64,000 nucleotides of DNA from Breviolum minutum Mf 1.05b.01 (GCA_000507305.1 DF241127.1:24137-88136); one strand, 5' to 3'. Shown: positions 1-12,683, counted from the first letter of the stretch. Notes: generated by a model from the sequence alone, not told the origin. Numbers and translations are program-made.

Positions 1-171
1 AAGGCCTGCCAGCCTCTTAGTTTTCGGGGGTGTAGATCCCTATCTAAAAAAAATGATGTTTAGACGGTATCCCCAACAGCTATCGTTCATACCTTGGTTG
101 AAAAGAACCGGCTGGAAACCCCGAAAACCCCGAAACACCCAAAACCATTCAAACGTGGTTCCGGGACCTAC

Positions 172-285
172 CCTCTGGTAAACATAGCAAAGCTGGCTGG
201 AAAATCCAGCCATTTCTAATAGGAAATATATCTTCATTCCGGGTCCATTTTCCAGCCAGCTATGTTAGTGAATCCCGGAGTGTAG
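172..285. repeat. Foldback element, family A copy 1
   Basis: Inverted-repeat element with arms GGTAAACATAGC and GCTATGTTAGTGAATCCCGG around a core shared with copies at 36161-36260 and 42245-42350 (AATAGGAAAT, then GGGTCCATTTTCCA). The left terminus reads CTG|GTAAAC and the right CCCGGAG, so either strand could present GT at one end and AG at the other. Confidence 0.7.
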
Positions 286-289
286 ACCT

Positions 290-860
290 CCTTCCCTTCG
301 CTACTGTTGTTAGGCCCCAGACCTCCATTTTCCCCGGAACCGTTTCTGTACATCGAAAACGTCCAGAGTCTCCGAAACCTTCCCCTACCTCAGAAACCTT
401 TAAAACTGCCCCATCCCGTCCCCCAAAAGCTATAATGAGACCCCTCGTACCGCTGTTGTGGAAAGAACTTCTTGGGTCTTTTATGAAACTGAGAGATTCT
501 TGTTGAGAACATCCAGACATCAGCGACAAAAATGTCCAGGCCTTACAAAATGGGAACAAGATCTGTTGCGTTGCCACTCCAGTGCCAGTAGCGAAAAACC
601 CCAGGAGAAAAATGCTACGCACCGCTTCGTTCTGCCCCAGGTGTGTCAAAGTGCTCCTTTGCTGATGAAAAAACTCCCCACTAGAAACGAAACGGACCTA
701 CATGGAGACTTTGCCATCGGTGATACTCAAGAAACCACGGACCCGAATCATAGATCATTTCAGTTCTTATGTCGAACGCTACTCCAAACTGCTGGAACTC
801 CGATACTAAATCCTTCCATATTTCATATTAAATATACTACAGTACAACAAATATATTAAT
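290..860 (+). other. Coding-like stretch, frame unresolved
   Basis: A 133-codon open frame (458-859, +) and a 129-codon frame on the other strand (260-649) overlap here, and a third plus frame also reads naturally (segments containing NKICCVATPVPVAKNPRRK and METLPSVILKKPRTRIID) but holds stops. Base composition is less AT-rich than the flanks. Probably exon remnants; I cannot choose the frame. Confidence 0.2.
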
Positions 861-1369
861 TATCAAATATCAAATGTCACATGGTTAAGTATCATTTGTG
901 TTGTGTATCAAACATTATATGTTCTATATAGTATATAGTATACTATATATCCTTTACTTTATATAACAATTTCTTGTTTTATACAAGTTATATACTCTAC
1001 ATCACTTATTAGATACTGAGTTGAATAGTGTACTATAAATTAAATAAGGCAATATTCTATAAGTACGTATCATATATTGGATCATGTATCCTGCTTGGAT
1101 TTACAGACATATGTATGTGCACACCTAGATATTCTATCCGAGCAACTCATAACACCTCACCAAGTTCAATTTCCTGAAATAACCTTTTCGATGGGGATCC
1201 ACAATTTCTAAGGGACATGAGTTTTGCCGCAAAAAATCCCTCCAGTTGACGGAGGGTTTCCGCGAGTCGAAGTGAAGTGCCCTCCATTGAATCCTGATTG
1301 GTTCATAGGGATCCTTATTATTTCATGGCTTATTATATTCTCTATAAAAGTGGGTTATCATAGAAATAC
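861..1369. other. AT-rich spacer
   Basis: Strongly AT-rich between about 800 and 1100 with many TATA/ATAT tracts. I see no exon or element. A short hairpin (CCCTCCAGTTGACGGAGGG) lies near 1241. Confidence 0.5.
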
Positions 1370-1490
1370 ACTCCCTAAAACTAACATGTTTTTTCCCCTG
1401 AAAATAGGCGTTTTGCGCCCCAAAAGGAGATGAATCATCTTCCAACCAACCATCCATTTTCAGCGAAAATAGCTAGTTTTGGGAAGGGTA
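1370..1490. repeat. Foldback element, family B copy 1
   Basis: Terminal ACTCCCTAAAACTAACATG and the inverted TAGTTTTGGGAAGGGTA, with the family core CCCCAAAAGGAGATG and CTTCCAACCAACCATCCATTTTCAG. On the minus strand the end reads TTAGTTTTAG|GGAG, a good 3' splice-site shape. Confidence 0.6.
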
Positions 1491-1502
1491 ATTCACCAAA
1501 TA

Positions 1503-1606
1503 GGTGTTTCCGAAAATAGGGGTACCCCCAAATCATCCATTTTAATCAAGAGGGTTTTCCATTATAAACCATCCAATTTGGGGTACCCCTATTTTTGGAA
1601 ACACCC
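1503..1606. repeat. Foldback element, family E copy 1
   Basis: Termini GGTGTTTCCGAAAATA and TATTTTTGGAAACACC; each arm carries the self-palindrome GGGGTACCCC. Flanks CAAATA / CAAATA look like a target-site duplication. Second copy at 40954-41054. Confidence 0.75.
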
Positions 1607-1798
1607 AAATAAACAAGAACCACATTTTTGGGACTCAGGACTCTCTAGACTCCATTTCATTTTTGGGTACCCGAAAAAAAATTAAAAACATAAAGTTATG
1701 CCATGGGAATACATAATCCTCCAGACCTTTGAAGCCATGAAGGCAGCTGAGCACCAGCGCTATCATCCATAGGCAAAAAATACATTATTTGTATATAT

Positions 1799-1899
1799 GG
1801 GGGGTTCCTTAAATGGTGGTACCCCCAAAACACCCCAAAATGATCATTTTTAGTAGGAAAACTCATGGTTGTTGGGTACCACCATTTTAGGAAACACCC
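1799..1899. repeat. Foldback element, family F copy 1
   Basis: Arms GGTTCCTTAAATGGTGGTACCC and GGGTACCACCATTTTAGGAAACACCC around AAAACACCCCAAAATGATCATTTTTAG. Related to family E by the GGAAACACCC terminus and GGTACC core. A second copy, inverted relative to this one, lies at 34779-34881. A TG/TA microsatellite follows at 1900-1929. Confidence 0.7.
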
Positions 1900-2080
1900 A
1901 TGTGTGTGTATATATATATATATATATATTAATCAGTGGGAGAGTCTTTCATCAACCATTACAATGTAGAGTGGTGCATTGACTTGGGTTGTTTTTAGTT
2001 GCTGGAAAATTTCCCAGGTATCAAAATCCACATCTGGGTGAAGTATATAGTCTATAGTGAATTTTGGATAGAATCGGCAC

Positions 2081-2218
2081 CGTTCTTGTGAGGATTCCCG
2101 TAGCAGTGTTAGGCTTTTTGCGGTGACGTCCTTTCCTGGGGATGGTTTTCAAAAGCCGCCACTGCTGACCAGCAGCCAAATCTCCTTCAACGCCACACAA
2201 GCTTGAGCACAGCTCGTC
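2081..2218 (-). CDS. Candidate internal exon, unknown protein
   Basis: A 46-codon open segment, phase 0 at both ends, containing DELCSSLCGVEGDLAAGQQW and a basic stretch PRKGRHRKKP. The 3' splice site has a pyrimidine-rich run (TTTTCGTTTTTGTCTCTTTGGAGTTTTCAG|GAC); a possible donor is AGAACG|GTGCCG. No domain recognised and no neighbouring exon could be joined. Confidence 0.4.
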
Positions 2219-2739
2219 CTGAAAACTCCAAAGAGACAAAAACGAAAACACTAAACCAGGAAAGTGAAATCTGACGGGATCCTTAAATTTCTGGTCTCTG
2301 AAATAATGACCCCATATATCTGAGTAGTATAATTTTCTATCTAACCAAAACCATGTTTTTCATTGCTCAAGTGCAAGCACGAGTTGAGATAGGTTCAAAG
2401 CAGCTTAAATGATATCATGTGATATGATATCTCGTTCCAGGAAAATTCTTCGAAAACTGAACCAAATTGTTGATGATTTGGAAGATTCTGCCATCCTCTT
2501 TGGCAGCCACTCATGGCACTTACTGCAAAACCACAAAAGCTGTTTGCATCAAGAACAGGAAAAGATATCAAGCTATTTTTTGCTCACCACTCTCATATGG
2601 ATGCTGTGGTTGTGATTGGATTGTGTTTAGGACAGCACGACAACCTAAATTCCACTACATGATCCGGATGGAAGCTTATCTCTACCACCAGCAGCAGTAT
2701 CATAGAGGGAACCTAGATAACAGAAAAAGTTGACAACTG

Positions 2740-3837
2740 ATTTTTGATGATTTAACACTTACTTTGATGCTGATGAAGGGTTATCAAGAGTAACTGTAAC
2801 CATCGCGCAAATTGCTCTGGGATAATGTCACTCACGGGGTTCCTGGGAGATTTGTGTTGATCCCTGCAAAATGCAGGAAGTCGTCATTTTTCCTTGGTAG
2901 TCACCACGTGGTTCCAAAAAATGGCATCGAAGTCCACCTATCCAATCTCGGTCAACTGGTGAATCCCATTTCTTGGCACCTGTGTCTTGGAATGCTGGAA
3001 GTGTTTGTATCTCGATCTCCGGATTCTCGGCTTTCTCGCACAAAACCTCGGTCGGAGTCGGGTCTGTCGGGTCGACCTCTCCGCTCGGAATCGAGGTCCC
3101 AATCCCGCGGGCTTGCGGGTGGATTCGTCGAGTTTTGGGGGTGGATTTTTTGAGAAAATCCCAACAAAAATGGGTGAACATCTGATGAAAAATCCCTACG
3201 ACCCTACGGATCTGATCAAAGTTGACTTGAGCATCTGGCAATTTAGAAGCGCTCCCCGTGAAAAATCATGAAACATCTTTATGCATACATGATTTGATTC
3301 GAAATGATGCGAAATTTTCCCGGATTCCCGTGCTGATTTTGTTGAGTCCCGCGCTTGAATTTTCAGATGATGTCACATATCAACTCAAAAAGTCTCTGGT
3401 TGATGTCCCCTATAATGTTCAATAAGGGCTCTGAATAATCTGGATTTCAATTTGGCGAAACCACCAAACCGCCCCGTAAGTTCATTGGGATTCTACCACT
3501 TGAGCTAAGCCAACTTCCAAATGTCGGAGAAGTTCTGTATGCCAAGCAACATAAGGCGACCATCACGGCCAAACAGCGAATGCCCACAAGCAAAAGGACC
3601 TTACCATAATACCCCCCCCCCCCAGAAAACCAACATGACAACAACCGTTTGAAGATGTAGCTCCTATCGAAAATGGTGATTTTCCAATGGCATCTTAGTT
3701 TTTAGGGGTGCATTTTTCTGTGCTATTTACCTCAAAACTAACAGGAATCAAGCTGAAAGATCTGGAAATTACCTTTCCTTAGAGAAAGCTCGTCGTTCCA
3801 CTGGAACATCCCATTCTTCCTGATTTGTTTGACTTGA
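2740..3837. other. No assignable gene; overlapping short open frames
   Basis: Between 2800 and 3270 several frames on both strands are open (up to 137 codons on the minus strand at 2828-3241) because a CG/TC-rich patch lacks stops. None has paired splice sites I would trust. 3300-3837 shows nothing clear. Confidence 0.4.
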
Positions 3838-3980
3838 TATGTGATATGATAGGATATTATATTATATTATATTATATCATATTATATTATATCATATGGT
3901 GTGAGATGATATGATATGATATGATATGATATGATATGATATGAGATGATATGAGATGATATGATATGATATGATATGAT
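3838..3980. repeat. GATAT pentanucleotide microsatellite
   Basis: Starts as a TATTA/TATCA run (3850-3896) and becomes near-perfect (ATGAT)n / (GATAT)n to about 3980, followed by an ATGTATGC/ATGCATGA patch to about 4050. The 106-codon minus ORF across it is an artefact of the repeat. Confidence 0.9.
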
Positions 3981-4049
3981 ACGGTATGTATGCATGTATG
4001 CATGAATTCAAGTAGGTGTGCATGCTTTTGCGTGTTTTCATGTACGCAT

Positions 4050-6255
4050 GAATCATGCAGGATTTTATGATATGTATATTATATACATGTGGCTGTATGT
4101 ACGTACGCGCCCCCCTCAAATGCCACACCGCACCCACAAGGGCAAAGTTGCTTTCTTTTAACAAAAGTGGAAACCTCGAAACCCTTGGACAAATCGTTGC
4201 TAAACAATCCACTTACCTCACCAAAACCTTGGCTTCAACCAGATCCCACACCCAAACCTGGGTAAACTCCCTAGAACCACACCAAAGTCTTGAATGGGAA
4301 TCAAAATTCCGTCCAAATTTCCTTGGAAAAAGTGCCAAAAATATTCTCCCAAATGGTGGGTTTTTCATGGTGATGAATCCCATGGGATCGAATCCGTAAA
4401 AAATCACCAAGTAAACAAACAAAAGCTACCTCAAATTTTGTCTTTCGGAACCGGATGCCGCACCCAGACATTGCTTCCCAGAACCACACCAAAATCTTGA
4501 ATGGGAAGTACCCTTCAGCTACTGCTGTTGGGGCAAAGATGCATGGTAGTACCTAACTACCATCTAAAAAAATGTTGGCATGATTTGGCATGATTTGGCT
4601 GACCATCATGCATTGTACTACAGTACCATAAATGGAGAATACCATTCATTGGATCATTGCTCGTTTCCGCTCGTTTCATGGATCATGGACATCCCATGAT
4701 GGATTCAAAGATCTATGATGGATCCCCTCAACAAAAATCCCGGGTTGCACCGTCTTCGTTTCGAACAGCGAAACGTTGGCGCAAAATTTGTTGCTGCGGC
4801 CAACTCATCAACCCTATCCAAGGCGCTCCCGTTTTGCCGATGATGAACTTGGCGGTCAATGGGATGATCACACCCTCCATGCTTTGGAAAGCTGACAGTC
4901 TTGCAAAGATCTTCACACGATCCTTCTGCAAAGTGGAGTCGTTGATCCACAACCTGCCAAGCATTTTTTTTCGAGAAAACTAAATACCAGTCGGTGGTTG
5001 AACCAATCGATTTGAAAGATGTACCAAAAAAAGTCAAAATTGGATCCTTTCCCCCAATTTTTTCGGGATAAACATAAAACAATCTTTGTTTATCCCATCA
5101 CCTAGAAAGCTTTTTGACAAAAATCTGCTGGTTCTCTCCTGCTTCATGAATCCCAATGTCCATTTGTTATACTACAATTTTTCGGGGAGCCAGCTTGACT
5201 TCCTGTGGGTTCAACTTGGATAATGATCTATAAGGTTAGCAGCTTGAAAAAAATGCCCCCCCCCAAAAAAAAAATATATATATATATATATACGTCTATA
5301 CAAGGGGCAAAAAAACCTCATCTGTATCATCAAAAAAAGCCCATCTACAAATTTTAACACAAAGTGCTTTTCACACCTCAAAATGATATTAAAGAATCCT
5401 AACGGAGAAATCTTTGAGAATCCATCCTATTAAAATCCTGCTCAAAGATTGTCCAGAACCTTTGAGGTCAAAATGATTCAAAAAACCGTGGTTTGTCCTG
5501 AAATTTTCACATCTAGACTCTCTTAGTGGACAAGTTACCTTTGCAAAACAGAAGCAAAAAGTACCCAAACTTCAAAGCCAAATCACATGAAGAGTGTTTG
5601 CATCGGCAGCATCTGAATGAGTGTAGAAGCGGCAAAATAGTAATAAATTGACAACTGTACATAGGACACCAACACCAGAACCAGCGCAGGTACCTTGGAT
5701 GAGACACTTGCTTGTACCTTTGTTATCGGGGGGGGTCGATTAAAAGCGCTATAAAAGGTTTATGGTTGTGCATAATCTGACTTTCTGTCCATCTTCACAC
5801 AGATACAACCCCTCCCCTTTGAGACGATCTTTTTCAGCAATCCTGACCCAACCCCAAATCCCTAGCAAAATCCGAAATACTTACACACTGGAACGGGTGG
5901 TTCCTTCAAAGACGAGTCGTCTTCCACTGAAATCTACGGCAAAAATGTTGAGTCAACTGGGGGACATCAGGATGGTTCGAATCTGTTTAAACCCAATTTC
6001 CATGCGCAGGTGCTATGGAAGCGTACAATGCCACAACAAAGAGCGGCTTCCTCCCATACTTGTCTGCCGCATGTCCTGAGTAAAGGAACTTCAAAGTGGA
6101 ATACCACCAAAAACATGTCATAGCCAACGATGTGGAAATGTGGAAGTTCAAAAAATCTGGATGGTTCGCTTCATATTTCCGCAAGCTCAAAAACCCCATG
6201 GGTTTTTAAGCTGGCAGACTGTAGGTTCCTACAAGATTCCCACTTACTTTCACCA
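4050..6255. other. Non-coding stretch without clear features
   Basis: Short ORFs only, none with convincing splice context. Two near-identical 12-20 bp segments recur (CCACACCAAAGTCTTGAATGGGA at about 4275 and CCACACCAAAATCTTGAATGGGA at about 4483), suggesting a local duplication. A TA microsatellite lies at 5274-5292. Confidence 0.4.
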
Positions 6256-6398
6256 CAAGGTGGGCCCCTACCAGCTATAACTGAGGTTAAAGCTCCTATA
6301 AGTTAGGGTTATAACTCCACTTACCCATTTATTTACGGCCATTTATAAGGGTCCTAACTCCCACGTATAACTGGTAGGGGGCGCACCACCTTGTACCT
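6256..6398. repeat. Foldback element, family H copy 1
   Basis: Arms GGTGGGCCCCTACCAGCTATAACTG and TATAACTGGTAGGGGGCGCACCACC, with internal TCCTATAAGTTAGGGTTATAACTCC and GGCCATTTATAA. A fuller relative is at 33898-34003 and a fragment at 9412-9485. Confidence 0.65.
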
Positions 6399-8560
6399 TT
6401 TGGGGGGTTTAAAACCGGAAAAAACGTCTGCTTTATGAATCTGATATTAAAGGATAAATGGTCAACTTGGATAGGGTACATAGTCTTCAACTTTGATGTT
6501 TTCCCAATCAGCTTCTCCCTGGAAAGTGGACGGTGGTAGTTGGAAACCGTACCAAGTTACCGAGTGGTAGCCAAGTTTATGAAGCGGTGGTAGCCAAGTA
6601 CATGTCCATGGAAACGCAAGAAAACGCGGGCTCAATATGTTTTACAAGAATTGTATTATCCAACATCTCGGAACAAGAAGTTACACATACAATCCAACTT
6701 AACTTTGGAATAATGTAATTATGGGGCTGACTATCATTTTACAATAAGTTGAACATTGGATTCGTTTAATTAATTGCACGTTGTGCCAAAAAGTCTTTTA
6801 TGTGTTCGGGGTTGCATACCCATCCGAAATAGAAACAACCAACCAGAATGAATTTGGCAAAACACGTGCAAAGTTGCCACAATCAGACAATGCTCTCGTT
6901 TGGACGATTTGATTCGTTTGGACAAATTGATCTTGTTTCAATTCAAAGTGTACAAATACATAAAAATACGTGAAGCATTCTAAAGTCACAACTATTTGCA
7001 GATGACTGTAATTCTGTGATAAATACATATCANTTTTTCTAGGATGCCAACCCCCTTTTTTACTTCAAAAAATTCCAAATAGTTATTGGAACCTAAGCTT
7101 TTTCTACATGTTCCAGGGAGCCAAGTGTTTTTTATTTTTTTAATTTAAAAAAAAACTATTTCTTTAAGGGGGCTCACCAACCTGATTTCATTTTGGAGCA
7201 GCAAAGGGGTATCATTATTGAAAATAAAAAGGAGGGATCCAACATACATCACCAAAAGTCAATGCACTGATCCTCAAACATAAATGGTAGGTCCCTAAGG
7301 CCAAGTGACCCAAAAACAACAAAAAATAAATCATCCAAGGACCCAACCTAAGATGCATTTCAAACACCCTCTCTTCACCATGCGAAAAATTTATATCTAA
7401 CAACGCGAGGGACCCAACGTCACTTTTCATAAAATAAAAAAAATGAAAATATTTTTTTCTTCGGAGCTCAAGGTCACCCTTTCTCTTTGGGGGCACCATC
7501 CGTGGATATATATATATATATATATGTGTGTATATAAATCTGTTTACATATTTGATGATTATTATGATGATGAGGAGGAGGATGGATTTTGTTTTCGTCA
7601 CCTTCCCCATTCGCATCTTCACCAAGATGGAATCCAACACAACGTAGCGAGTTCTTGACCCAACACGTAGCCACCAACACTTCGTTGCGAAGGATCCAAG
7701 AATTGGAATGGTCAACACGCTGCCAAGACCTCCAAGAATCTGAAACCTGCAGTCTGAGAGACCGTGTCAAAATGGCAGTGGCAAGCCCAGAAAAGTCCGG
7801 TTCCTTTCGCAAGTTTGCTCACTCCAACTGCTCGAGGTGTTGTAATATAGATTTGTGTAAGTTTGGTGGTTGGAAAAAATAACACATATTCCCCAAAATG
7901 GTGATTAAGTAGGTGATTTACCATGGTCGAAAGTAGAAAATCACCTGAAACAAATCCAAGATAGTAGTACATTCTAATGTGACTCATATTCATCACGGAC
8001 TTCACCAGACAGAGTAATTACACTTCCTCTACAAGGTGATCCTCCAAGTGGCATCAAGAAGGGTGACCTTTCAATATTTCTCTTATGAAAAAAACAGTGC
8101 TTTATATACCAAGTGAAACCAAGACCTGGCTTTTCGGGCTTTCTTTCATTGAGTAAGTCCAAAAAGGCGAATCAAAACTTTGCGGCATGCAAAAATTTGG
8201 TCAATTTTGGTCACGATGTGGAATTCTCCTACGTGGAGGGAACTGTCCATTCTGGGCACAATATAATGATGAATAATCAAATAATTCCGATACAAAATAT
8301 CTTTTTCCTGAAATGTGCCACAGAAGAGACCATATCTTCTGAAATTCAGAATCTGGTCAACGTAAAAACTGAAATTCATCCGAATCTGGTCAGGAAGGCC
8401 ATTTTGGGAGGGCCAAAGTCCACCATCAATCCAGTGTCTTCTCGCAAGCAAAAGAAGGAAAAAACCCTTTAAAACTTGAGTTGTGGACCTGGATTTCCCA
8501 CAAACAACCTCAGACTTCCGTGCGAACGAACCATGGTTTTGTATGGGATGTATCTGGCCA
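6399..8560. other. Non-coding stretch, TA microsatellite and one N
   Basis: A single N at 7033. A (TA)n/(TG)n tract at 7505-7530. The longest open frames (167 codons minus at 7215-7718, 119 plus at 8113-8472) show no convincing exon boundaries. Confidence 0.4.
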
Positions 8561-8645
8561 AATCATAATATTTCACCAACCTAGATTTCCGCAAATCAGG
8601 TACCTTTTGGGATGAGGTCGTGTGAGGTCGCTATAACTTGACCTA
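8561..8645. repeat. Dispersed repeat, shared with 32803-32925
   Basis: CCAAATCATAATATTTCACCAACCTAGATTTCCGCAAAT, then CACCTTTTGGG-like sequence and GTCGCTATAA, recur at 32803-32925 in the same order. Probably diverged copies of one element; ends not clear. Confidence 0.4.
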
Positions 8646-9411
8646 TATGGTATATATGAACTACTCGGTACCTATATGTACCTATATTAGGGTTTTCCGT
8701 CCTGCGATCTGTCCCACAGTTCCAGCATTCAAAGATCCAGACACACAGCGCTTGCTCTGCTCGCCCGTGCAAGAGACCAATCGCAGGACGATGCATCGTA
8801 AAAAGCACTTTTTGCATTGCATACGTCCTGAGGTACATCAACAGCCTCAACATGCTCCCAGCCACAGCGGATGCCACAGCCGTACTCAAGTGCAAATGCT
8901 CTGGATGAATCACAGGGTTTTCAGTCCCTATGCAATCTTTGGGGATAGAGTCACCCATGTATATACATCTCGCCCCTTGTGATGGAAGGTGGAAGATGTC
9001 ACCTCTTCCCGGGTATCACTTGTTCAGTTAAGCAGAAACTCTTTTGGGCAAAACCTTTACATGCAAATCACCGATTAGACAGACTTGTGATGACAAAAAA
9101 CAATCTGCTACTGTGATTTTCACTACCACGTTTGACTCCTATGATCATTACATATGATTTTACAAATTGTGCAAAAAAACTTGTCCACATGAGGAGTGAG
9201 AAAAAACTCTTGTCAGATTCCATTATACTGGGTGGTTAATGATACGATCCTTAAAAGGCTTTATTTTATACACCTTATATAAATATGTAGTTGTTCACCC
9301 CCCCCTTTTTGAAGTATTCATAACGATGGCTGAAAGATTCACTGCTCGCGTCTCCTGACCTCAAGTACGGAGACTCCTCAAAAACAGTCATTGATATGAA
9401 AAGGATTCCTG

Positions 9412-9485
9412 ATACAAGGTTGGCCCATACGTTATAGCTCCTAAAAGTCGGGTTACAAACCCCACCCATTTATTTTCGACCATTG
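9412..9485. repeat. Fragment of family H
   Basis: CAAGGTTGGCCCATACGTTATAGCTCCTAAAAGTCGGGTTACAAACCCCACCCATTTATTTTCGACCATTGG-like content matches the 6256 and 33898 copies in part; one arm only. Listed as a decayed copy. Confidence 0.35.
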
Positions 9486-11068
9486 GATTAGTAACTTTTC
9501 GGAAAAAAAAAACACCTTTTACAGCCTTATTAGTATAGCCTCTGAAAAACCCATGGTTGGAAGACGATCCTCTCCTTTTGGGTTTCGGTATCTTTTTGAG
9601 GGGTGAACTGTTAAACTTTGAGGGAGTAAAGAAAAAATCATCTTTTCGAGAGGGATATGACTCATGACTATCCGCTTCTAGGAGAGGAAGACAGGAGGTT
9701 TGACCATCGCTCTTCACCCAAATGGATGTCAGAATGATGATGGTGGGCGGTGGTGCAATTTATTCAGTCGCAAAATATGAGTCAAAATGTGAATTGTCCC
9801 CCAGTTTGGGAGGGTGCAAAAATAAAAAATATGTTCAAAGCACCACCTAGCAATAACATTGGTGTTTGCTAGGAAACCAATAAATTTATGTTTAGCTTCG
9901 CATTTGACACGCAAACAAGGTCAGTCCTTCCCGTCATTGAGGCTTTCCACCAGCACATCTAAAACGAGCAATCCAGTTCTTGGCGTGATGGTGAGAAATT
10001 ATTTAGACCCCGGAATTTCCCAACGTGAGGATGAAAACACAACCTTTTTCAAGATGTATCTTCTATTTTAAAAAAAAGGTGATGCTCCAGCAAGTTATGG
10101 TCGTTTTCACCAACATGATTAACAGTTTAATCAATGGAGTGGCAAACTTGGAAGTAACAATAAGGCCTGATTAAGAGTTTAAAAAAACAACATGATCCCC
10201 TTTTTCACCCCTTCTTTGAAGGCCTTATTTATTGGGGGGTGGAATTGGAGGTGTGGGGGGCGGCCTAGATTCCCATGAGTCCCAAGATGAAGGATGAGAC
10301 CAGCGAGTATGGCAACGCTGCATAGATCTATTACAGACATGAATATCTTATCCTTTCTCCCATACTGGTGCTTGCGAGCAGCAAGATTGTGCCACAGTTG
10401 TCAAGCAGCACCACCTCAGTACGACACTGATGTCAATGGCATTCCGGCATTCCGCTTCTGGTAAAATGTCGTAGGCAGCATGTCTTTGCAGTCACAAGAA
10501 CACTACAAGGCAAGGATTAGACATTCACCTGGGATATACGACCCACAAAGGATGACCAAATATCCACCCACACATTGCTACTATCCTTTCCTAAGGAAGT
10601 GGCAAACAAAATTCAGGGCATGCCATGAATGTCCCACTTAAACATCACTAAAGGGTTGATTACCCTCACTGTCATCTTTGAAACCCAAAAGGGACATGTT
10701 CGGGGGAAAATCGTCGAACACTCCTCCACTTTTGGAGACCGGCATGCTTCGACCGGCAAACCCGATTTGTTTGGGTTCTGAAGTGACATGTGGGGATTTG
10801 TTCCAAATCCATGAAATTGAAAAACGTGCTAAGGCCCCAGTAAACTTGGTGTTTCTACGGGTTTATCCCTAGAAACTTTTTGGAAACTTCTTTATCCCAG
10901 GTAAACTAGTAAGTTGCAAGTTCAGTTTACAAACTTGCCAAATGGATTTCATGGTATGCTCCTAAAAAGAAACCCACTCCGTGTCACCATGCAATCTAGG
11001 TGACGGTCCAGAATCCGATGTTGGCGCCAGGCAGTCGTAGGAGCAAGCGCTCGTGGCTTGGACCTTGC
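9486..11068. other. No gene recognised
   Basis: Moderately mixed composition, short ORFs only (109 codons minus at 9388-9717 is the longest). I see no paired splice sites worth calling. Confidence 0.35.
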
Positions 11069-11210
11069 AGTGGCCTACTTGGAGGATCATCCCCGGTACC
11101 GTAAGTAGTTAGCCCACCATTTGTAAGGGGAACAACCCGATCCGTAGGGAACTTACTAACCGTAGTTATTAACCACGTATAGAATGGGATGATCCTCCAA
11201 GTAGCTGGCA
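11069..11210. repeat. Foldback of a separate family inside a coding-like block
   Basis: CTACTTGGAGGATCATCCC at 11076-11094 is repeated in inverse as GGGATGATCCTCCAAGTAG near 11188-11206, separated by about 90 bp. It interrupts a minus-strand coding-like frame, so it may be an inserted element or intron. Confidence 0.5.
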
Positions 11211-11614
11211 GCTTCCATACTAGCAGCAAGCTGTGGAATGAACTTATCCTTATTATCCTTGTCCTTCAAGTCACGTGGTGGAGGAAGTTGCTTTGAGGAT
11301 GCCAATGCTTTGCGAACTTCTGAGGCTGTGTATCGCCGCCTTTCCTTTGCAAAGAACATCGTAGCAGCTGCCATACTAACAATAAGAATCTCCGCAGCAA
11401 GCCAGGCAGACCATGACCCAAACAAACGAAGTGTGAAGGCCGAGGTGTTGCGACTCGGCACGTGACGGCCAGTGCGACGGCCAAACGTCACGAAGCGACG
11501 GCCATGTAGCGGCTGAGAGTGGATGCAAGACTGAGGCATGGGACGCGCAGGGATGGCTGGTGGCATTGTCCCAAATTCTCGAGGGAACATCATACGTGAT
11601 GTCATACGTGGCAA
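11160..11614 (-). pseudogene. Coding-like segment with one membrane span, probably exon or remnant
   Basis: A 152-codon minus frame reads LAAEILIVSMAAATMFFA (a likely membrane helix) followed by a charged tail with KERRRYTASEVRKALASSK and KDKDNKDKF. Upstream (11376-11705) a second minus frame also reads naturally (LTLIGCAAAIDFGISRL). The two frames would need an intron or frameshift between them. Likely part of the decayed membrane-protein block that continues to 18.8 kb. Confidence 0.35.
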
Positions 11615-12391
11615 AATGATACTCGATCAGCCTTGAGATACCAAAATCTATTGCTGCAGCACAACCAATCAGTGTCAAAATGGCATCCATTTCAAATCTA
11701 TGCATCCTTACAACGGCATATCTAAGTTCTCATAACGCTGCACTGCAAGACAATGTGATCGCATGACAACCTTGCAGAATCCGCACAGGATTCGCATATC
11801 AACAAGAGGTCAGCAGGTATCATAACGCAAAAACGAAGGCCCGGGTGCATTAGATCTGCGATGTTCAACGCTAGTCACTACGTTTGAGACCTTTGAAGGG
11901 GCGCTTTCTTGTGTCACGAAATGGGATCTCTCGAAGGGCCCTGTGAAAAAAATACCTTGAGTCTGTTGGTTTTTACCAGGTTGCATTCAAGTAGAAAGCC
12001 ACTGGGTTTGTTTGATTTGTTACAGCTCGTAGTTTTGAGACACATTCACATGATTCTGTGGTCTGCTTGGTGGGTGAGAGCCTGGGGGCTCTTTGTAGAT
12101 GCGCCACAAAAAGAAATCTGAGACACTCCATCGGCGTCACTTTCTCATGATGCCGCTTTCTCAGAAATTTCAGTTTAAAAAGATGGCAAGTAAAAAATGT
12201 CAGTTTCAGGATTTCATCTTCGAAGTTTCCCATCTTGGAAAAAACTTATGGATCATACCCAACGTCCCATCATTGCCCCTCATGGATTTGAACCAATCAA
12301 AAAAATGTCACACTTTGGAACCACAAACCCTGGCCACGGTTCTTAAGGCCCCGGCCGCTTTCCTCGTCCATGGCCAGAATCTAAGAGGTTC

Positions 12392-12415
12392 TTGAGCCAA
12401 ATGACCTCCTGAAGT
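12392..12415 (-). other. Possible spliced-leader relict
   Basis: On the minus strand TCATTTGGCTCAAG matches the 3' half of the dinoflagellate spliced leader (which ends CATTTTGGCTCAAG) with one missing T. Relicts of the leader mark retrogenes in dinoflagellates. The match is short; a chance origin is quite possible. Confidence 0.2.
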
Positions 12416-12683
12416 GCCAGGTATAGCTTTGGGATGTTTCTCCCAAACACCTTAGTCTAGTTGGTGGCTGAACCACCCATGTGAAAAACATGCTCGTCAG
12501 ATAGGATCATTTCCCCAAGTAGTGGTAAAAGAAAAAAACATTTGAAACCACCACCTAGTAGTTTGTTTTCCTTGTTCATTTGCTCCGTCACTAGAATTCA
12601 CCCAGAACCCTTCAGAAACGATCAGAAGAGCCATCGCAGACAGGCAAACTGAGTCGAAATACGTCAAAAAAAACAATTCAGGT

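Noticed and set aside
2409..2733. Overlapping plus frames with protein-like pieces (LFFAHHSHMDAVVVIGL; YMIRMEAYLYHQQQ)
   Set aside because: Three frames read equally well and overlap too closely to be separate exons; no frame could be chosen.
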